The notes: generated from the letters alone by a model not told the origin. Positions 28,901 through 38,651 are shown, counted from the stretch's first letter. The stretch is DNA of 64,000 nucleotides from Glandiceps talaboti (GCF_964340395.1 NC_135561.1:9212732-9276731), one strand, 5' to 3'. Translations and numbers: made by a program.

Positions 28901-31900
28901 TTTCATATTGACCCAATATGTGTTCACAATCTCAGACTCTCTACATATTTATCTTGAGATCTAAATTTCTAATTTTACTAAATTTAAAAGTTTGTTTTCA
29001 GTGTACAAGTGTATAGTCATGAGACTTGGCTAGATTAGTCCATAGACCCTCCACCCCGGGAGGGTCTCTATGATTAGTCTAATGCCATCCATGGCATCAA
29101 ATCTCAGGATCTCTCTTTGAAGAGTTGATTTGATACAACCTGGTGTAGCAATCTTTTCGACTAGGCGAGACTGGCTTGACAATGCTGTGTGGCCCACAAT
29201 ATTCTAGTCTGGATCTACCCATGGTATCGAATCATCTCTTGAGATCTTGGGATTCAATATACATGTTAGACTAAGAACATATTCAGGCCCAACAGCATTG
29301 TCAAGCTAGAATGAGATATTGAGATAGCCAAGTCTTTGGGCTTGTGTACATGCCATATGTACTGTATTATAGTATATTTTATTTATACTCTATCGCATCG
29401 ACCTAATTTCAGTCTGTATTGTGAACATTTTGTATTAAGGCATATGTACAAGAAGCTTGGTCTTCAGTAGTCTAGATGCTATCCATAGCAAATCTCAAGA
29501 TTTTTTTCCACGCTGGGGTGAAGAGATGATTCAATGCCATGGATTGCATCTAGACTACGGTAGGTCTTCATATATGTACATGTGTGTATAAACTTTAAAG
29601 ATATTTCTGTTGAGACTTTTTTTTTAATCAACTGTGTGTCATGTACGATAAATTTTATTGTAACCAGAGCTAATGTTTTAAAGATGGTGGATCATGTAAG
29701 AATTTATGTCAATGGACCATGAGTTCACAAATTTTTACAAAGTCAACAAATTTTGTGAAATGTATCCCAAATTTTTCACTCACATCTTGTAAGAATCGTC
29801 AGGGGTGTATAGTACTATAATAGGCTCAACTGTCATCACTCTACATGTATATACACTCCCTGACAAGTGACTTTAGATATAACCAAAAATTTGAGATTTG
29901 TTCCAAAACAATTTTTAACTGTGAGATTGAGTGTAGTAATTTCCTACCTAAATGAAGGATGATCTTACTTTAGCTACAACTCAGTTGTATACATGTTCAA
30001 AATGTATGCATAGTGCATGTACTGTATAAAATGTATGTGGTGTGATTCGACTGACTTGATGCCTCAGGTGTGCACACTGTCATTATTGATAAATCTCAAC
30101 TTGCTACAATACCACATTATTTAGGGTTCTGATGATATCAATTCCTTAAGTTCTTCATTGACTCAAGGCCAGGGTCAATGCATGGTTTCAGGGTATCGAT
30201 GGTATTGGTTGCCATAGTAACAGTACTTTGACAACTCAAGTATAATATCAATGCAATATTCAAGGTGCTAATGATAGGGTTACTACAGTACAATGTGGTC
30301 CAACTCAACTCCAAAGTCAATGAAACAGATTACTTATACATGTAGTCTATTACCAAATTTTCCTATTTTCCATAGTTGCCACGACTGATTTTCAGGAAAA
30401 TTCGGTAGTACAGGTATACTATGATGCACATTACATTTGTAACCATAGTTCATCTGTTTTTGATGTATTTTATTGCTCCTAGATTATGTGTCTTTACATA
30501 TTATTCTGAGTCAAATAAATATACTACATGTATATATAGAGATCCCAAGATGTAGAGGTTGCTACAATACAAAAATTCATATCTAGTTCCATGGTCAATA
30601 CTAAAATAGATTAAGTACAAGATTTTCTTAACTTTTAAACTGTACAACTCAGGTGCTACAGTAGTGATTTATATGTATACATAGCTATCAAATGAGAATG
30701 GAAGACAATGGCATCTGTGTTCAATGTGGACAATTCACACCTCACATGTTTGATTTGAAATGACAAGAGAGACGGAGAGGCTTCATAGTCGCATGATAGA
30801 CGTTCCCCCACTGATTATGCTTCAAAATACAGGTGTGTGATTTATAGTAAGCCTTTACTGGGAACCAGCACAGACTTGTACACAATAGATAGATTAAAGT
30901 GTCAACTACATATATGACAGCTGAAGATTCAATTCTACTAAACAGATTTGAGACTGGATATAAGGACTTCATCTTTTATATTAAATAATTTTGTTACCGA
31001 CAACACAAATCTAAAACCATAAATATTGTCCTCTGTATACCATAGTTACCAATCACATAACGTTACGATATAGCATAGCAACCAGTTTGTTGGGTTTCTA
31101 GAACTTTTAGTGACCCTAACAACAAGACTTAGGAAAATCGTAGCACCCAATTTGAAAATAATATAGTTTGCCTTCTACACTGCAAGTCGTCAACTAATTT
31201 GATTTGTATTTGTTGGTATGCATGTAGTTACCTATCACTGCAATGTCAGATGTATAGAAACTTTTCAGCTTGTAGAGTCCCTCACAACACGACTTGGGGA
31301 AAATCATAGCACCCAATTTGAAAATAATAAAGTTTGTCTTCGAGTTCTACACTGCATCACATACTGCACTGTACAGATCCCTGAATTCATTGCCAATATT
31401 ACATGATATATAATATATATAGACTTTTAACTTGTAGTGTACATGTTCTGAACAACAGACTTGGGAAAATCATAACATCCAATTTGAAAATGATAAAATC
31501 TACCTTCTACATTCTGCATTGTATACTGCAAATCAAACTCTACTGTACTGATGTATTATTTCACAGTGTGACATCATATAGGCATACATGTAGTAACCTA
31601 TCACATTATGTCTGAAGTACAGGAACTATTAACCTGTGGTGTCTCTAACAACACGACTAATTGGCAAAAAATCATAGCACCTAATTAGAAAATATTAAAT
31701 GTTGCCTTCTCCACTACAATTGAAATCTTCAACTACTTATAAGTTATAAAAGACACTTGTATTCATTGACTTTCACGACATGAAAGGTATAACAACCTAA
31801 CACGGGTGTACATACACGTTTATAGTACGTTTCCACTTATATTGTACCTAGCAACCTGACTACAAGAAATCATAGCACCAGATTTGGAAATAAGAGAATC

Positions 31901-34900
31901 TCCCTTCTCCAGTACTGTATAATCACTAATTTAATTATGTCAATCTTATTTGAAACTTGTAGAGTAGTCACTAATTGTCAAACAATTAACCAATTCAATA
32001 TTACCATGTACATGTATATGTATATTCATATGATTTCAAATTGAGATAGGGGTGGGGCATTTTTAATATTAATATTTTACAAAACCTTTCTCTGTCTAAC
32101 TCTTGCGATATAATATTTCTATAAATTATTAATATCATGTTCTGACATGTTGAAATTGAATACTTTTTACCTCAGGGTACGATTTTTGCTTTTTGTTGAA
32201 TCTACTCATGCCTTGCTAGATTGCATACAGTATCATGTATGTATTATTTTTACCCCGCTATTTCCTATCAACCCCTAAGATTCAACATTAAGCCTTTTAA
32301 TGTATATGACCCACCCTTGTACAGAATGGATTAACATTTAAGTGCAAAAGGTTTAAAATGGATTGAAATTTTATGATATCAATAAATTTTAGCACTAGCT
32401 AAGAATCATCTGGTAATTTTTCAGTCATTTCACTGCCATCTGTTTTGAGAGACAACAGACAACAGACTAATCAATATTTCATATCATTCAGGGTATTTTA
32501 TCATTAATAGAGCAAAAAATCTATTTTTTTTAGGTAACTGGATACAAAACTGACTTGAATTTCAGACAAGTTTCATTATTTCATGATTTTTTGTGTGGAA
32601 ACTATACGTCAAACTAAACATATCTAAAAAAAAATATTTCATCGTTAATTATCTTGAAAAATATGAAATATTGACTGATATAAAATCTTGCTGCCATGGT
32701 TGACTTGGCAAAGATCTCATAGAACACAATATTTAGTGATTAGGTAACAATAGGTGACAGCACATTATGTATATATTACGACATTCATCGCAACAGTTTC
32801 TCACCTAGGTCTCTTCTATCAAATAACATGTCATTAAAAATCCTTCCTGATTCAAGCGTTCAAATGTCCAGATTTGTTGCTGTTACCATGGATACATAAT
32901 ATACTCAAACTTAACATCGCAGATTACACTGTACAAACACTCGTCTTTTCTTTCATATTTTCTATACCTACATTGTACAACCATATCGAATTCACTAAAT
33001 GCTTGCAGTCTTAGCCTTTCAAAGTTCATCCACCCTGCGGGATTCCGGAACATCTATTTTTCACAACCAGTAAAATCTGAGATTTACTGGGAAAAAATAA
33101 TCTATGCTGAATACTATGCTAATGGCTAAAAATGTAGAAACACATGCAAACCATTTAAAATTTGAAAGGTAATTTTTGTCGATTACTCAAAGTGGTTCTG
33201 TCTTTGGTTTCCTGCCAACAATACATATGACCACAATAGTAACTATTTTGGGATCACGACGTCTTTCAGTTAAGTGACTATGACGGATTGCAGAAATGAC
33301 CAATTCCTTATAAAATGGTACTAGCATATCATTGAATACTTAAGTATTTTAAAACCACATATGAACACTTATTGAAGACTTGTAAGTATTTTAAAACCCA
33401 CAAATAATAGCACAGTGACATGTATTCCTAACTGCATAGACACCAACAACAATTGAGAATAAAACACTAGCTAGTTAGCAACAATAGTAGGCAAAACACA
33501 ATACACATTCATGCGGTCAAACTTCTACATTGTATGTGTGTGGTTTTTTGTGGTAACAACAAACATACTGTTTTAACATGAAACAATAATATATTTGAAA
33601 CAAAGTTCACTGATGAAATTCTATCACAAACAGAATTACTACTGCTAGGAAAACTCCATAAATTTCAATTGTTATGCATTCTACATGTACATGATGTAGC
33701 TAATAGTGTGTTTTGACAAAGCTATCAAATGTAGTTAACATGTACATTGTATTCTGTAAACATACTATCTTCCTAATCAGTACAATTGTTCACCTGGAAC
33801 TACTTATGTACCTTAATGTTCCAAATATTAATAATTGACGGATATTTTATTCTTTTCTGTTTCTTGTCTACAGCTATGAATTTAATAAAATAATATTTAC
33901 ATCCATTTATAAATCTAGACTACTAGTACTATTACACTATCAATTAAATGAATTAAATTAATTACTATCTGTTGCTTTGTGGATAAAAATTATCATTTTT
34001 TAAAAATATTTTTTTCTTCAACATTTTTTCCTCTCTTTGGCAGTCTGTCTAAATACCCAGTTAGATCTTGACCTTGGCTACTCATGTAGTAGGTAATTTT
34101 CAACATAGAAGACCTGAGAGAAAAATTACTATCAATGTCAAAAGGATGGTTCCTTGTATATATCTATTTTGATAGCGTTCTTTTGCCTTTTCTATTTTCA
34201 TATATTTATTTATCTATTTATTTGGGGTTTTAGAAATTAATGTACAACCTCTTTTAGCAATGTTTAGTGACCACTGTTTTTGACAGGCAAACTTTTTTTC
34301 CCTTCAGATTTTACGATATTTTTCATGTGAAATTAACCATCAGTTAGTGAATTTGTATTTCAATTGAACAGTGCAGATATGGTGACAAGCAACCTACATG
34401 TTAACTTGTTTTCAAATTTGATAGGATATATATTTGATTTTGGTACGTTTACAACTGCTTTCTCAAATCAAAATATGGATTTAATTTTTTTTTTATGTCG
34501 AGAACTAGCCAATACATGAGACATGTCTATGAATACAACTAATTACATCAATTTAATGTGGTTAATAGCAGGGGTATAAATAAATAAATAAATATACTAA
34601 ATACTTCTTTTATCGTTACATACTTGTGAGTCTGTATTTAATTTGTATACCCAAACTTTTTTAATGCCAAAGTTAGATGTATTACTGTGAATGCGTACGA
34701 TGTATTAAAAGTCACGTTCTGGCATAGTCTACTGGCTGACGTCTACGCACGTGCATCGTACGTATGCATCCACAAACCGTTTCATGACTTTTGGCACCGC
34801 TATAATTATTTCTTCTATGTGGGGGTTTGCATGCTGTTAGTTTAAATAGAATTAACAAACAACTAGTTTGCGAGCACACAGTGGCGTTACAAACAGTGAA

Positions 34901-35718
34901 TTCAAAAGTACACGAATCGCTGTCACGCTTTTCAAATTCTACAACACACTCACCTCTAAAGTCCGCGGCCTTTGCGTTGCTTTCTTACTACCAATGTCGG
35001 AATAACTGCACAAGAGAAAAACAACCACCAAATATGTGTTAGGAAAACACCATTGAATAGTTAAAATAGTCGGGTAAAATAGAAGGGGCGGATTTAATGT
35101 TTGGTATTGTATACGCACTACTAAGGCAAACAGAAAAGGGCAAAAGCCATTCTTTGCAGTGTACAACGTGGACACGGGGTTTCAACTATTAAAGCCGTCG
35201 CGTGACACTCAAAGACGGCATAAAACTTTAACAGATTGTATCAACTCAATGAAGTAGCATTTGGAGGTCAGGAATGTTTTAAGTTTGTTAAGTTAACGAT
35301 GACCAATGCGTCGCTTTATGAAGTTGAAGAAAGATAGCGGGAGCACCTTACATTAGTGTTTGTTATTGATCGGGAGTACATATCATGAGCACTTGACGCA
35401 CACAAACACGTTATGGTTACCCATTTGTCCAGTTCATACTCACTCTATTTTCTTGAACTTCTCCACACCACCAGCCACGTAAGCGTTGCCACTTTCAAGA
35501 GTTTCCAAGCCACCTACTCGATGGCCGTGTACAGGGGTATAAATATTTCTGACGGCATTACTAGCTCTGATGCCCAACGTAACTTGACTCATGAAAGCGT
35601 CAAAGTTACGAATCTGTTTCTGATTCACAACAAATTTACGTCCCGCATAAAAATTGTCCCCATTCTTGTAGACGCGAATACTCTTCGCCGTCACAGGTTC
35701 GGCCCTTGTCGTCGTCAT
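3442..35718 (-). CDS. DCDC2: DCDC2-type doublecortin domain protein, complete gene span (9 coding exons)
   Basis: Exons, in coding order on the minus strand: 35444-35718, 34954-35005, 14506-14588, 13326-13457, 12653-12802, 12162-12228, 10544-10736, 10029-10252, 3442-3945. All junctions are GT-AG and all phases agree, giving 1680 nt (559 aa plus stop). The protein has DCX domain 1 (about residues 13-93), a basic linker, DCX domain 2 (about 133-222), a proline/lysine-rich region, an acidic segment with DLPIDQVAAEEVDEEE that resembles the corresponding part of vertebrate DCDC2, and an SP/TP-rich acidic tail. DCX domains bind microtubules; vertebrate DCDC2 acts at the ciliary axoneme and in neuronal migration. 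Family assignment rests on recalled protein patterns, not on an alignment. The tail is longer and more repetitive than in vertebrates. An RFX X-box upstream fits a ciliary gene. A minus-strand AATAAA (3406-3411) follows the stop by about 30 nt. Two extra repeat-coded exon candidates in the last intron suggest alternative C-termini. Confidence 0.9.
3946..5160. other. Part of last DCDC2 intron, no feature seen
   Basis: No open exon-like segment with matching splice sites was found on either strand. Confidence 0.4.
5180..6120. repeat. Diverged tandem repeat of roughly 210-340 bp
   Basis: Recurring ACATTTCTACAACATGGCTG, AACACAAGACTTGGAC and CATAACATTGCCAGACTTGG segments, about three to four copies with many indels, in the last DCDC2 intron. 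Confidence 0.65.
6179..6374 (-). CDS. Candidate repeat-coded internal exon in last DCDC2 intron (9-residue acidic repeat)
   Basis: An open frame with no Met, bounded by an AACATAG acceptor and a consensus G|GTAAGT donor, encodes about seven units resembling DPSVEGGDP (27-bp period, one unit 33 bp), beginning PDLDPSVEGGDPDSSIEEGK. Entry phase 0 fits exon 8, but exit phase 1 does not fit terminal exon 9, so another exon would be needed. It may be an alternative exon or a minisatellite with accidental splice sites. Confidence 0.35.
7805..8173 (-). CDS. Candidate alternative terminal exon of DCDC2 (12-residue tandem repeat)
   Basis: Behind a strong acceptor (CTTTCACCTTTTTCAG) lies a 369-nt open frame in phase 0, the phase in which exon 8 ends. 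It encodes NSKSETLPS and then eight to nine copies of a 12-residue unit of the form NLSPSHDAAxxPP, ending at TAA (7805-7807). A variant poly(A) signal ATTAAA lies on the minus strand at 7679-7684. If used, it makes a 514-aa isoform that replaces the SP/TP acidic tail. The frame stays open across every unit, and an indel-bearing unit (HNDATVLP) keeps the frame, which favours coding. It could still be a noncoding 36-bp minisatellite. Confidence 0.5.
   Translation of the reverse strand, partial: NSKSETLPSNLSPSHDAATVPPNLSPSHDAAAAPPNLSPSHDAAATPPNLSPSHDAAGAPPNLSPSHNDATVLPKLSPFHDAATPPSNLSPSHDAATPPSNLSPSHDAATPPSNLSPSHDLP
8174..10028. other. DCDC2 intron after exon 8, with repeats
   Basis: Contains a hAT-like MITE (8924-9194) and a run of TTTACACCTGGT or TTCACACCTGGT units at about 9220-9410. 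No other coding exon was recognised. Confidence 0.5.
8924..9194 (+). mobile_element. hAT-like MITE, copy 1
   Basis: About 271 bp with termini CAGGGGTGAAC and GTTCACCCGTG. Possible 8-bp target duplication GTGTGTAA/GTGTGTAG. Closely similar in reverse orientation to the element at 52562-52831. No transposase. Confidence 0.7.
10029..10252 (-). CDS. DCDC2: DCDC2 exon 8 (conserved acidic segment)
   Basis: Encodes DPDSVFKAKDDREETKG and later DLPIDQVAAEEVDEEE, the segment most like the vertebrate DCDC2 C-terminal region. It ends at Asp-Gln|GTGAGTT (phase 0). Its acceptor CCAATCAG is embedded in, and formed by, a short dispersed CCAATCAG repeat. Confidence 0.88.
10245..10490. repeat. Short interspersed CTGATTGG repeat at the exon 8 acceptor
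   Basis: Eight or so copies of a unit like CTGATTGGACAAAAT, some degenerate, at 20-40 bp spacing in the intron. Read on the minus strand it is CCAATCAG, which at 10253-10260 is the splice acceptor of DCDC2 exon 8. Confidence 0.75.
10544..10736 (-). CDS. DCDC2: DCDC2 exon 7 (Lys/Glu-rich charged region)
   Basis: Starts YSNRRIKDQD and continues as a highly charged Lys/Arg/Glu region (for example QKKVQKKSEEKQE). Acceptor CTTTTACAG, donor G|GTAAAAAT, phase 0 in and 1 out. Charged linkers of this kind follow DCX2 in vertebrate DCDC2. Confidence 0.85.
10737..12161. other. DCDC2 intron 6, no gene feature seen
   Basis: AT-rich intronic sequence. Only a G-rich run (GGGGGTGGGGG) near 11599 stands out. 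Confidence 0.4.
12162..12228 (-). CDS. DCDC2: DCDC2 exon 6 (proline-rich linker)
   Basis: Encodes TLPPLNRPRPPPQRLT and a few more residues, ending in Lys before GTAAGT. Acceptor CCTTTTCTAG. Phase 2 in, phase 0 out, consistent with both neighbours. Low-complexity linker after DCX2. Confidence 0.8.
12490..12680. repeat. About 120-bp tandem duplication including the exon 5 donor of DCDC2
   Basis: A core of about 29 nt around the exon 5/intron junction (12646-12675) recurs at 12526-12554. Flanking ACCCACTTTCAACCCAAA also recurs at the same offset. Confidence 0.8.
12653..12802 (-). CDS. DCDC2: DCDC2 exon 5 (second half of DCX domain 2)
   Basis: Encodes the end of DCX2 including LKDIQNGEYYVAVG and KKFKKVAYG, then a Ser/Pro linker. 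Acceptor CTGATAG, donor CAG|GTAAG, phase 2 in and 2 out. The last bases and the donor have a second copy 120 bp downstream, at 12526-12554. Confidence 0.92.
13011..13400. repeat. 101-108 bp tandem repeat copying the 3' end and donor of DCDC2 exon 4
   Basis: Units begin at 13011, 13112, 13213 and 13321 (plus coordinates of the donor). Each carries the last roughly 60 nt of exon 4, and the three intronic copies also carry an intronic flank. The donor GTAAG is intact in the units at 13112 and 13213 and lost in the one at 13011. Confidence 0.92.
13326..13457 (-). CDS. DCDC2: DCDC2 exon 4 (first half of DCX domain 2)
   Basis: Encodes VYRNGDEKNPAIRLLLPR followed by WDMVLDYVTDRVNLRTGAV, the classic DCX second-domain start. 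Phase 2 in and 2 out; donor AG|GTAAG. Its 3' end plus donor is copied three more times immediately downstream (see the repeat at 13011-13400); only this copy connects to the complete exon. Confidence 0.92.
14506..14588 (-). CDS. DCDC2: DCDC2 exon 3 (inter-domain linker)
   Basis: Acceptor with a T-rich tract ending TTCTCAG, donor CA|GTAAGT. Encodes ITPVRHSIYRDKIGARWR and then a Pro-Cys-Ser-Ile entry into DCX domain 2. It lies about 20 kb from exon 2. Phase 0 in, phase 2 out. Confidence 0.88.
14736..15080. repeat. Diverged tandem repeat, about 65-70 bp period
   Basis: About five copies of a unit containing AACTCATAAACTAATTGA and ATCATAATAATATGCTAACTG, in DCDC2 intron 2. Confidence 0.7.
15290..15385. 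repeat. Three copies of a 38-bp unit
   Basis: ATCAAATGAAGATGACTTAG followed by GGAGTCTCAT occurs three times with little divergence. Confidence 0.75.
16540..16820. repeat. TAGA (GATA) tetranucleotide microsatellite
   Basis: Long run of TAGA units interrupted by TATAGATA and ACATGTAGATAGATG variants; purest between about 16728 and 16800. Confidence 0.95.
18055..18150. repeat. Palindromic CATGGATT element, copy
   Basis: ATCCATGGATTTGAATC and AGCCATGGATAGCC in a self-complementary context; related to the elements at 29065-29290 and 29465-29570. Confidence 0.45.
18440..18665. repeat. Tandem repeat, about 53-bp period, four units
   Basis: CTTGCCACTTGTGGRAG and ACCAATATTMAAAA segments recur at regular spacing. 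Confidence 0.7.
18755..18980. repeat. Tandem repeat, about 60-bp period, with internal dyads
   Basis: Units of AGTGATTGG followed by an ATGTTTTN-AAAACAT dyad; about four copies. Confidence 0.65.
19892..20026. repeat. GTATGT hexanucleotide microsatellite
   Basis: Near-perfect TGTATG repeats with two short interruptions (near 19950 and 19986). The open frames over it only reflect the repeat. Confidence 0.95.
22745..23500. repeat. Diverged tandem repeat, about 60-75 bp period
   Basis: About ten copies of AAGTATTACCTGTGGCAAGC then AAAGTTCACTTTTA and GGAAGGCAGACCAATA, with variable divergence. Confidence 0.75.
28536..28613 (+). promoter_or_regulatory. Four tandem CArG boxes at exact 21-bp spacing
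   Basis: CCATATTAGG occurs at 28540, 28561, 28582 and 28603. All four are perfect SRF sites of the CC(A/T)6GG type, identical to the core I recall for the c-fos SRE. The spacing equals two helical turns. Confidence 0.75.
29040..29075. other. Hairpin
   Basis: CATAGACCCTCC pairs with GGAGGGTCTCTATG (bulge of two) around an ACCCCG loop region. Confidence 0.5.
29065..29290. repeat. Dispersed CATGG-centred foldback elements
   Basis: Two related segments (near 29075 and 29205) share TAGTCTRRATNYNNCCATGG and TCTCTYTTGA sequence with 29465-29570 and 18055-18150. Confidence 0.5.
29465..29570. repeat. Foldback element with TAGTCTAGATGC ends
   Basis: The left end AGTCTAGATGCTATCCATAG pairs with the right end CCATGGATTGCATCTAGACT across about 55 bp. 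Confidence 0.65.
30208..30221 (+). promoter_or_regulatory. X-box motif in DCDC2 intron 2
   Basis: GTTGCCATAGTAAC fits the RFX X-box consensus at every constrained base. Position is intronic, so function is uncertain. Confidence 0.3.
31060..31910. repeat. Diverged tandem repeat, about 165-200 bp period, five units
   Basis: AAAATCATAGCACCCAATTT occurs near 31134, 31300, 31466, 31669 and 31868 with variants, preceded each time by a CAACACGACTTGG-like segment. Confidence 0.8.
34954..35005 (-). CDS. DCDC2: DCDC2 exon 2 (52 nt, linker after DCX1)
   Basis: A short exon with acceptor CTTGTGCAG and donor GAG|GTGAGTG. Read in phase it encodes YSDIGSKKATQRPRTLE, matching the family pattern of a Tyr-x-Asp-Ile-Gly stretch and basic linker immediately after DCX1. 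Entry phase 2 and exit phase 0 fit exons 1 and 3 exactly. Confidence 0.88.
35444..35718 (-). CDS. DCDC2: DCDC2 exon 1 (start codon, DCX domain 1)
   Basis: Begins with ATG at 35718 and encodes 91 residues plus two bases. It shows DCX hallmarks: VYKNGDNFYAGRK near residue 16, AVRNIYTP near 55, and SGNAYVAGG near 76. The exon ends at GA|GTGAGT (phase 2). The next exon supplies one base, making Asp92. This start is preferred because the protein opens directly into the DCX domain, as in the family. Confidence 0.92.
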
Positions 35719-35905
35719 CTTTGTCGATTCACTTCGACCTCAAAATCTTGAAGGTATACCAAACATTACATTAAGACATTATAGCATATCCGTGCTGTGT
35801 TGTTCCACTTTTCGACATTGATCTCAACTACGATCCTCAAAAATCGAGAGTTGCGCAATGCACTATGGGAAGCTAATATTGTTTACGGCGGCACAGTTTG
35901 GCAGT

Positions 35906-35919
35906 GTCACCATGGAGAC
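35906..35919. promoter_or_regulatory. RFX X-box upstream of DCDC2
   Basis: GTCACCATGGAGAC matches the X-box pattern (GTNNCC-AT-RGNRAC) in both orientations. It lies 188 bp upstream of the DCDC2 start codon in a CpG-containing stretch. RFX factors drive ciliary genes through X-boxes at this distance. The plus-strand ATG of a short ORF coincides with it. Confidence 0.6.
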
Positions 35920-36005
35920 AATTATTCGTGTTACCATAAAGGGCATTAGTAATAGGAACAATTGATCAATCGATGACTTGTTGGTCTATGATGACCCGTA
36001 TTTAG
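35912..36005 (+). other. Possible divergent first exon with in-frame TGA
   Basis: CACCATGG is a strong start context. Seventeen codons (METIIRVTIKGISNRNN) lead to TGA at 35963-35965. The same frame then stays open for thirteen codons (SIDDLLVYDDPYL) up to the donor G|GTGAGT. No family is recognised, and no downstream exon was found. Chance is quite possible because the ATG is part of the X-box. Confidence 0.2.
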
Positions 36006-36300
36006 GTGAGTTCGTCCGCCAATTTACCGTGAAAGAAACAGGTACATGCAGTGGCGCAACAATGTCACATACCGATCATGCCTGTTTGGCGAAATCCATA
36101 GCTTGGCAATGGGTCCAGTTCACGGGGTCACTGGCGCTGCAGCCACCATTAGATTTAGATAAGATACGATTTACTTCATTCATTTGCATTGTCATAACAT
36201 ATAACAAAAAAGACTTGTCAATTCAAAAGAAACCAATTCAATTAAAATCTAAATGAAATATGGTATTTTGTTATTTTATAATTGCTACGATAGCTTGTCA

Positions 36301-36954
36301 TCATTTATATTCCTAAACGATAACAATACTACTACTAGCTGCTACAATACTACTAGCTATATATACATGTACTTAGGCCTGTGACAACCTATGATTACTC
36401 TTAGGAGTAAAAAATTGTGTGATTCCGATTACATTCAATTTTAGGTGGTGTAGGTAGATTTTTTTTATAAATAAATAAATAAGTAAATTTTATTATATAT
36501 TTTTTTTCGAGTCATGTGTGAGTGTCTAGTTCAGGTTTTTCACTGGGATTTTTTTTCCAAATGGTCTATGTGGTGTTTATTTCTTCCTATCGGATGTGCA
36601 GACATTACAGATTGGAAAAGTAATTTTATATTGTGTCAGTTTCCGGCCGCACCCACTATTTCTTGCGAAACTTCACGATTTTCGCGATTTTATATTTATT
36701 ATTATTTTTCTCGAATACGTAAAAAAAAGTTAGGATCGGCGTAAAAAACTTTTTTTTTTTAAATTTAGCCTAACATCATTTTACAAATTACCATGATCGC
36801 TATATTTCAACCAATTAACTGAATTACAGCTGTCGTGGGTGCATTTGTTGAGGAAGATGAAAATAGGGAACTCATGAAGTTGAATTCGGCAGGTGTAGCC
36901 TCAGGAGACCTATGAAATCAATTTCATCAAATACCATGTTCTTGCATACTCTTG
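36301..36954. other. Upstream flank of DCDC2, no gene seen
   Basis: AT-rich with several A or T runs; no exon-like segment recognised. Confidence 0.4.

Positions 36955-37016
<62 letters not shown>
36955..37016. repeat. TA dinucleotide repeat
   Basis: Uninterrupted TA run of about 30 units. Confidence 0.97.
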
Positions 37017-37018
<2 letters not shown>

Positions 37019-37291
37019 CTTGGAGTTTAAAAACAAAACAAAAAAACTTTCACATTGAGACGCTCTATGGTTTGTTAGCTTGTTAATTAATAGAGTCTTG
37101 CCACCATTTTTATGATATAGCTGTGGTATGAGGGCGCTCGACCACAAAAACTTAAGCCTGCTGAACAGTGCTATGCTCACCATACTAAATGCAAATCTAC
37201 GATGAATTACAACATAGAGACTTTAAATGTAATGAAGTGTTTGTTTGTTTGTTAGTCAACCGTAAACCCAGTTTGTTCCCATGCAGTATCG

Positions 37292-37420
37292 GTTCTGTTC
37301 TGTTCTGTTCTGTTCTGTTCTGTTCTGTTCTGTTCTGTTCTGTTCTGTTCTGTGTTCTGTTCTGTTCTGTTCTGTTCTGTTCTGTTCTGTTCTGTTCTGT
37401 TCTGTTCTGTTCTGTTCTGG
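37292..37420. repeat. GTTCT pentanucleotide microsatellite
   Basis: About 25 TTCTG units with one short unit near 37353. Open frames on both strands are repeat artefacts. Confidence 0.97.
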
Positions 37421-38355
37421 GTGCCATTGTCGGAAAAAGCCATACCATTCCAAGCTTTCATTTTTCTAGGTTATACAGGTACAAGTGTAACTTTTGATTT
37501 TTTTTTGTCTTTTATTAAAATGACGCACCAAATCAATCAAACACAGATGCAAAAAAAATACTGATTAAGACTTACCTTAAAATTGCCATATGGATATGGC
37601 TGAGGAGGAATGGCTAATTATTTTTTTTAAAGCCTTACTATAATATATACTATTCTACTTTTTAAAAAAAATGTGAAACAACATGTTTGTAACTCAATCA
37701 CGAATTAAAAATGTAGAGTAGTCTCTAAGCTTCTCATCCATGCATATAAGGCCAGTAACAAATGCTACACAAGCCGGAGGGAAAATACATTTATATTGAC
37801 ATCGACATGCACTCAAGCTCAGATTCAATATTGCAAGTTGAAAAAATCAAACATTTAATACTGTCGTAGAGGGCGCTGGATATAATGAGACCGTGGTGAA
37901 TATTACAGAAACTTATGAATGTACACGACTTTGACACAACGGACAAAATTACTTCTCAGCAGCAATGGTCAGATCTGAGTCGGCAAAGAATTATCTAGAA
38001 AAGACAAAGAAGTAGATAAGCAACATGTGAGGGCTATTGAAATTTTTCAGGACATTATGTATCAGTTACATAGTTGATAAAAGTTTTCATTATTGGTCAC
38101 ATCAAAGTAGAACCATTTTCACCTGTATGTTATTGATTAATCACAATACAGGGGGAGTCGAGGTAGAAATGGATGGAAATCTAAATAACACCATCCAGAG
38201 TTGAATGTGCTAGCCTGTTTACATCGCGATCTGTAATATAATTTTGCATCGATATCTGATTTATTTTGATAGTGCTAGTGTGACATGTCGATAGTGAAGC
38301 AAAATAATAGATTGTGATGTAAAAAGTTTAGGAATGTGCAGAGATAAATAAACAA

Positions 38356-38532
38356 AACATAAATAAATAAACAAACAAACAAATACATACATACATACAT
38401 ACACACATACATACATACATACATACATACACACATACGCAAACAAACAAACAAACAAACAAACAAACAAACAAACAAACATACATACAAACAAACAAAC
38501 AAACAAAAAAACAAACAAACAAACAAAACAAA

Positions 38533-38603
<71 letters not shown>

Positions 38604-38608
38604 AAAAA

Positions 38609-38651
<43 letters not shown>

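Larger units (their letters stand above)
14589..34953. other. Intron 2 of DCDC2 (about 20.4 kb)
   Basis: No coding exon in frame with exons 2 and 3 was recognised. It holds the repeat arrays, microsatellites and motif clusters listed separately. Between them the sequence is plain AT-rich DNA with frequent TACATGTA. Confidence 0.6.
35719..36300. promoter_or_regulatory. DCDC2 5' flank, probable promoter region
   Basis: Relatively CpG-rich sequence compared with its surroundings, containing the X-box and directly preceding the DCDC2 start codon. No TATA box is obvious. A plus-strand GTGAGT donor at 36006 follows a 94-nt ATG-initiated stretch, so divergent transcription is possible. Confidence 0.45.

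Noticed and set aside
35963-35965. Selenocysteine reading of the in-frame TGA
   Set aside because: No SECIS-like hairpin was recognised and the ORF itself is unproven.
37189-37564. Several open frames on both strands
   Set aside because: Artefacts of the TTCTG pentanucleotide, which lacks stop codons in most frames.
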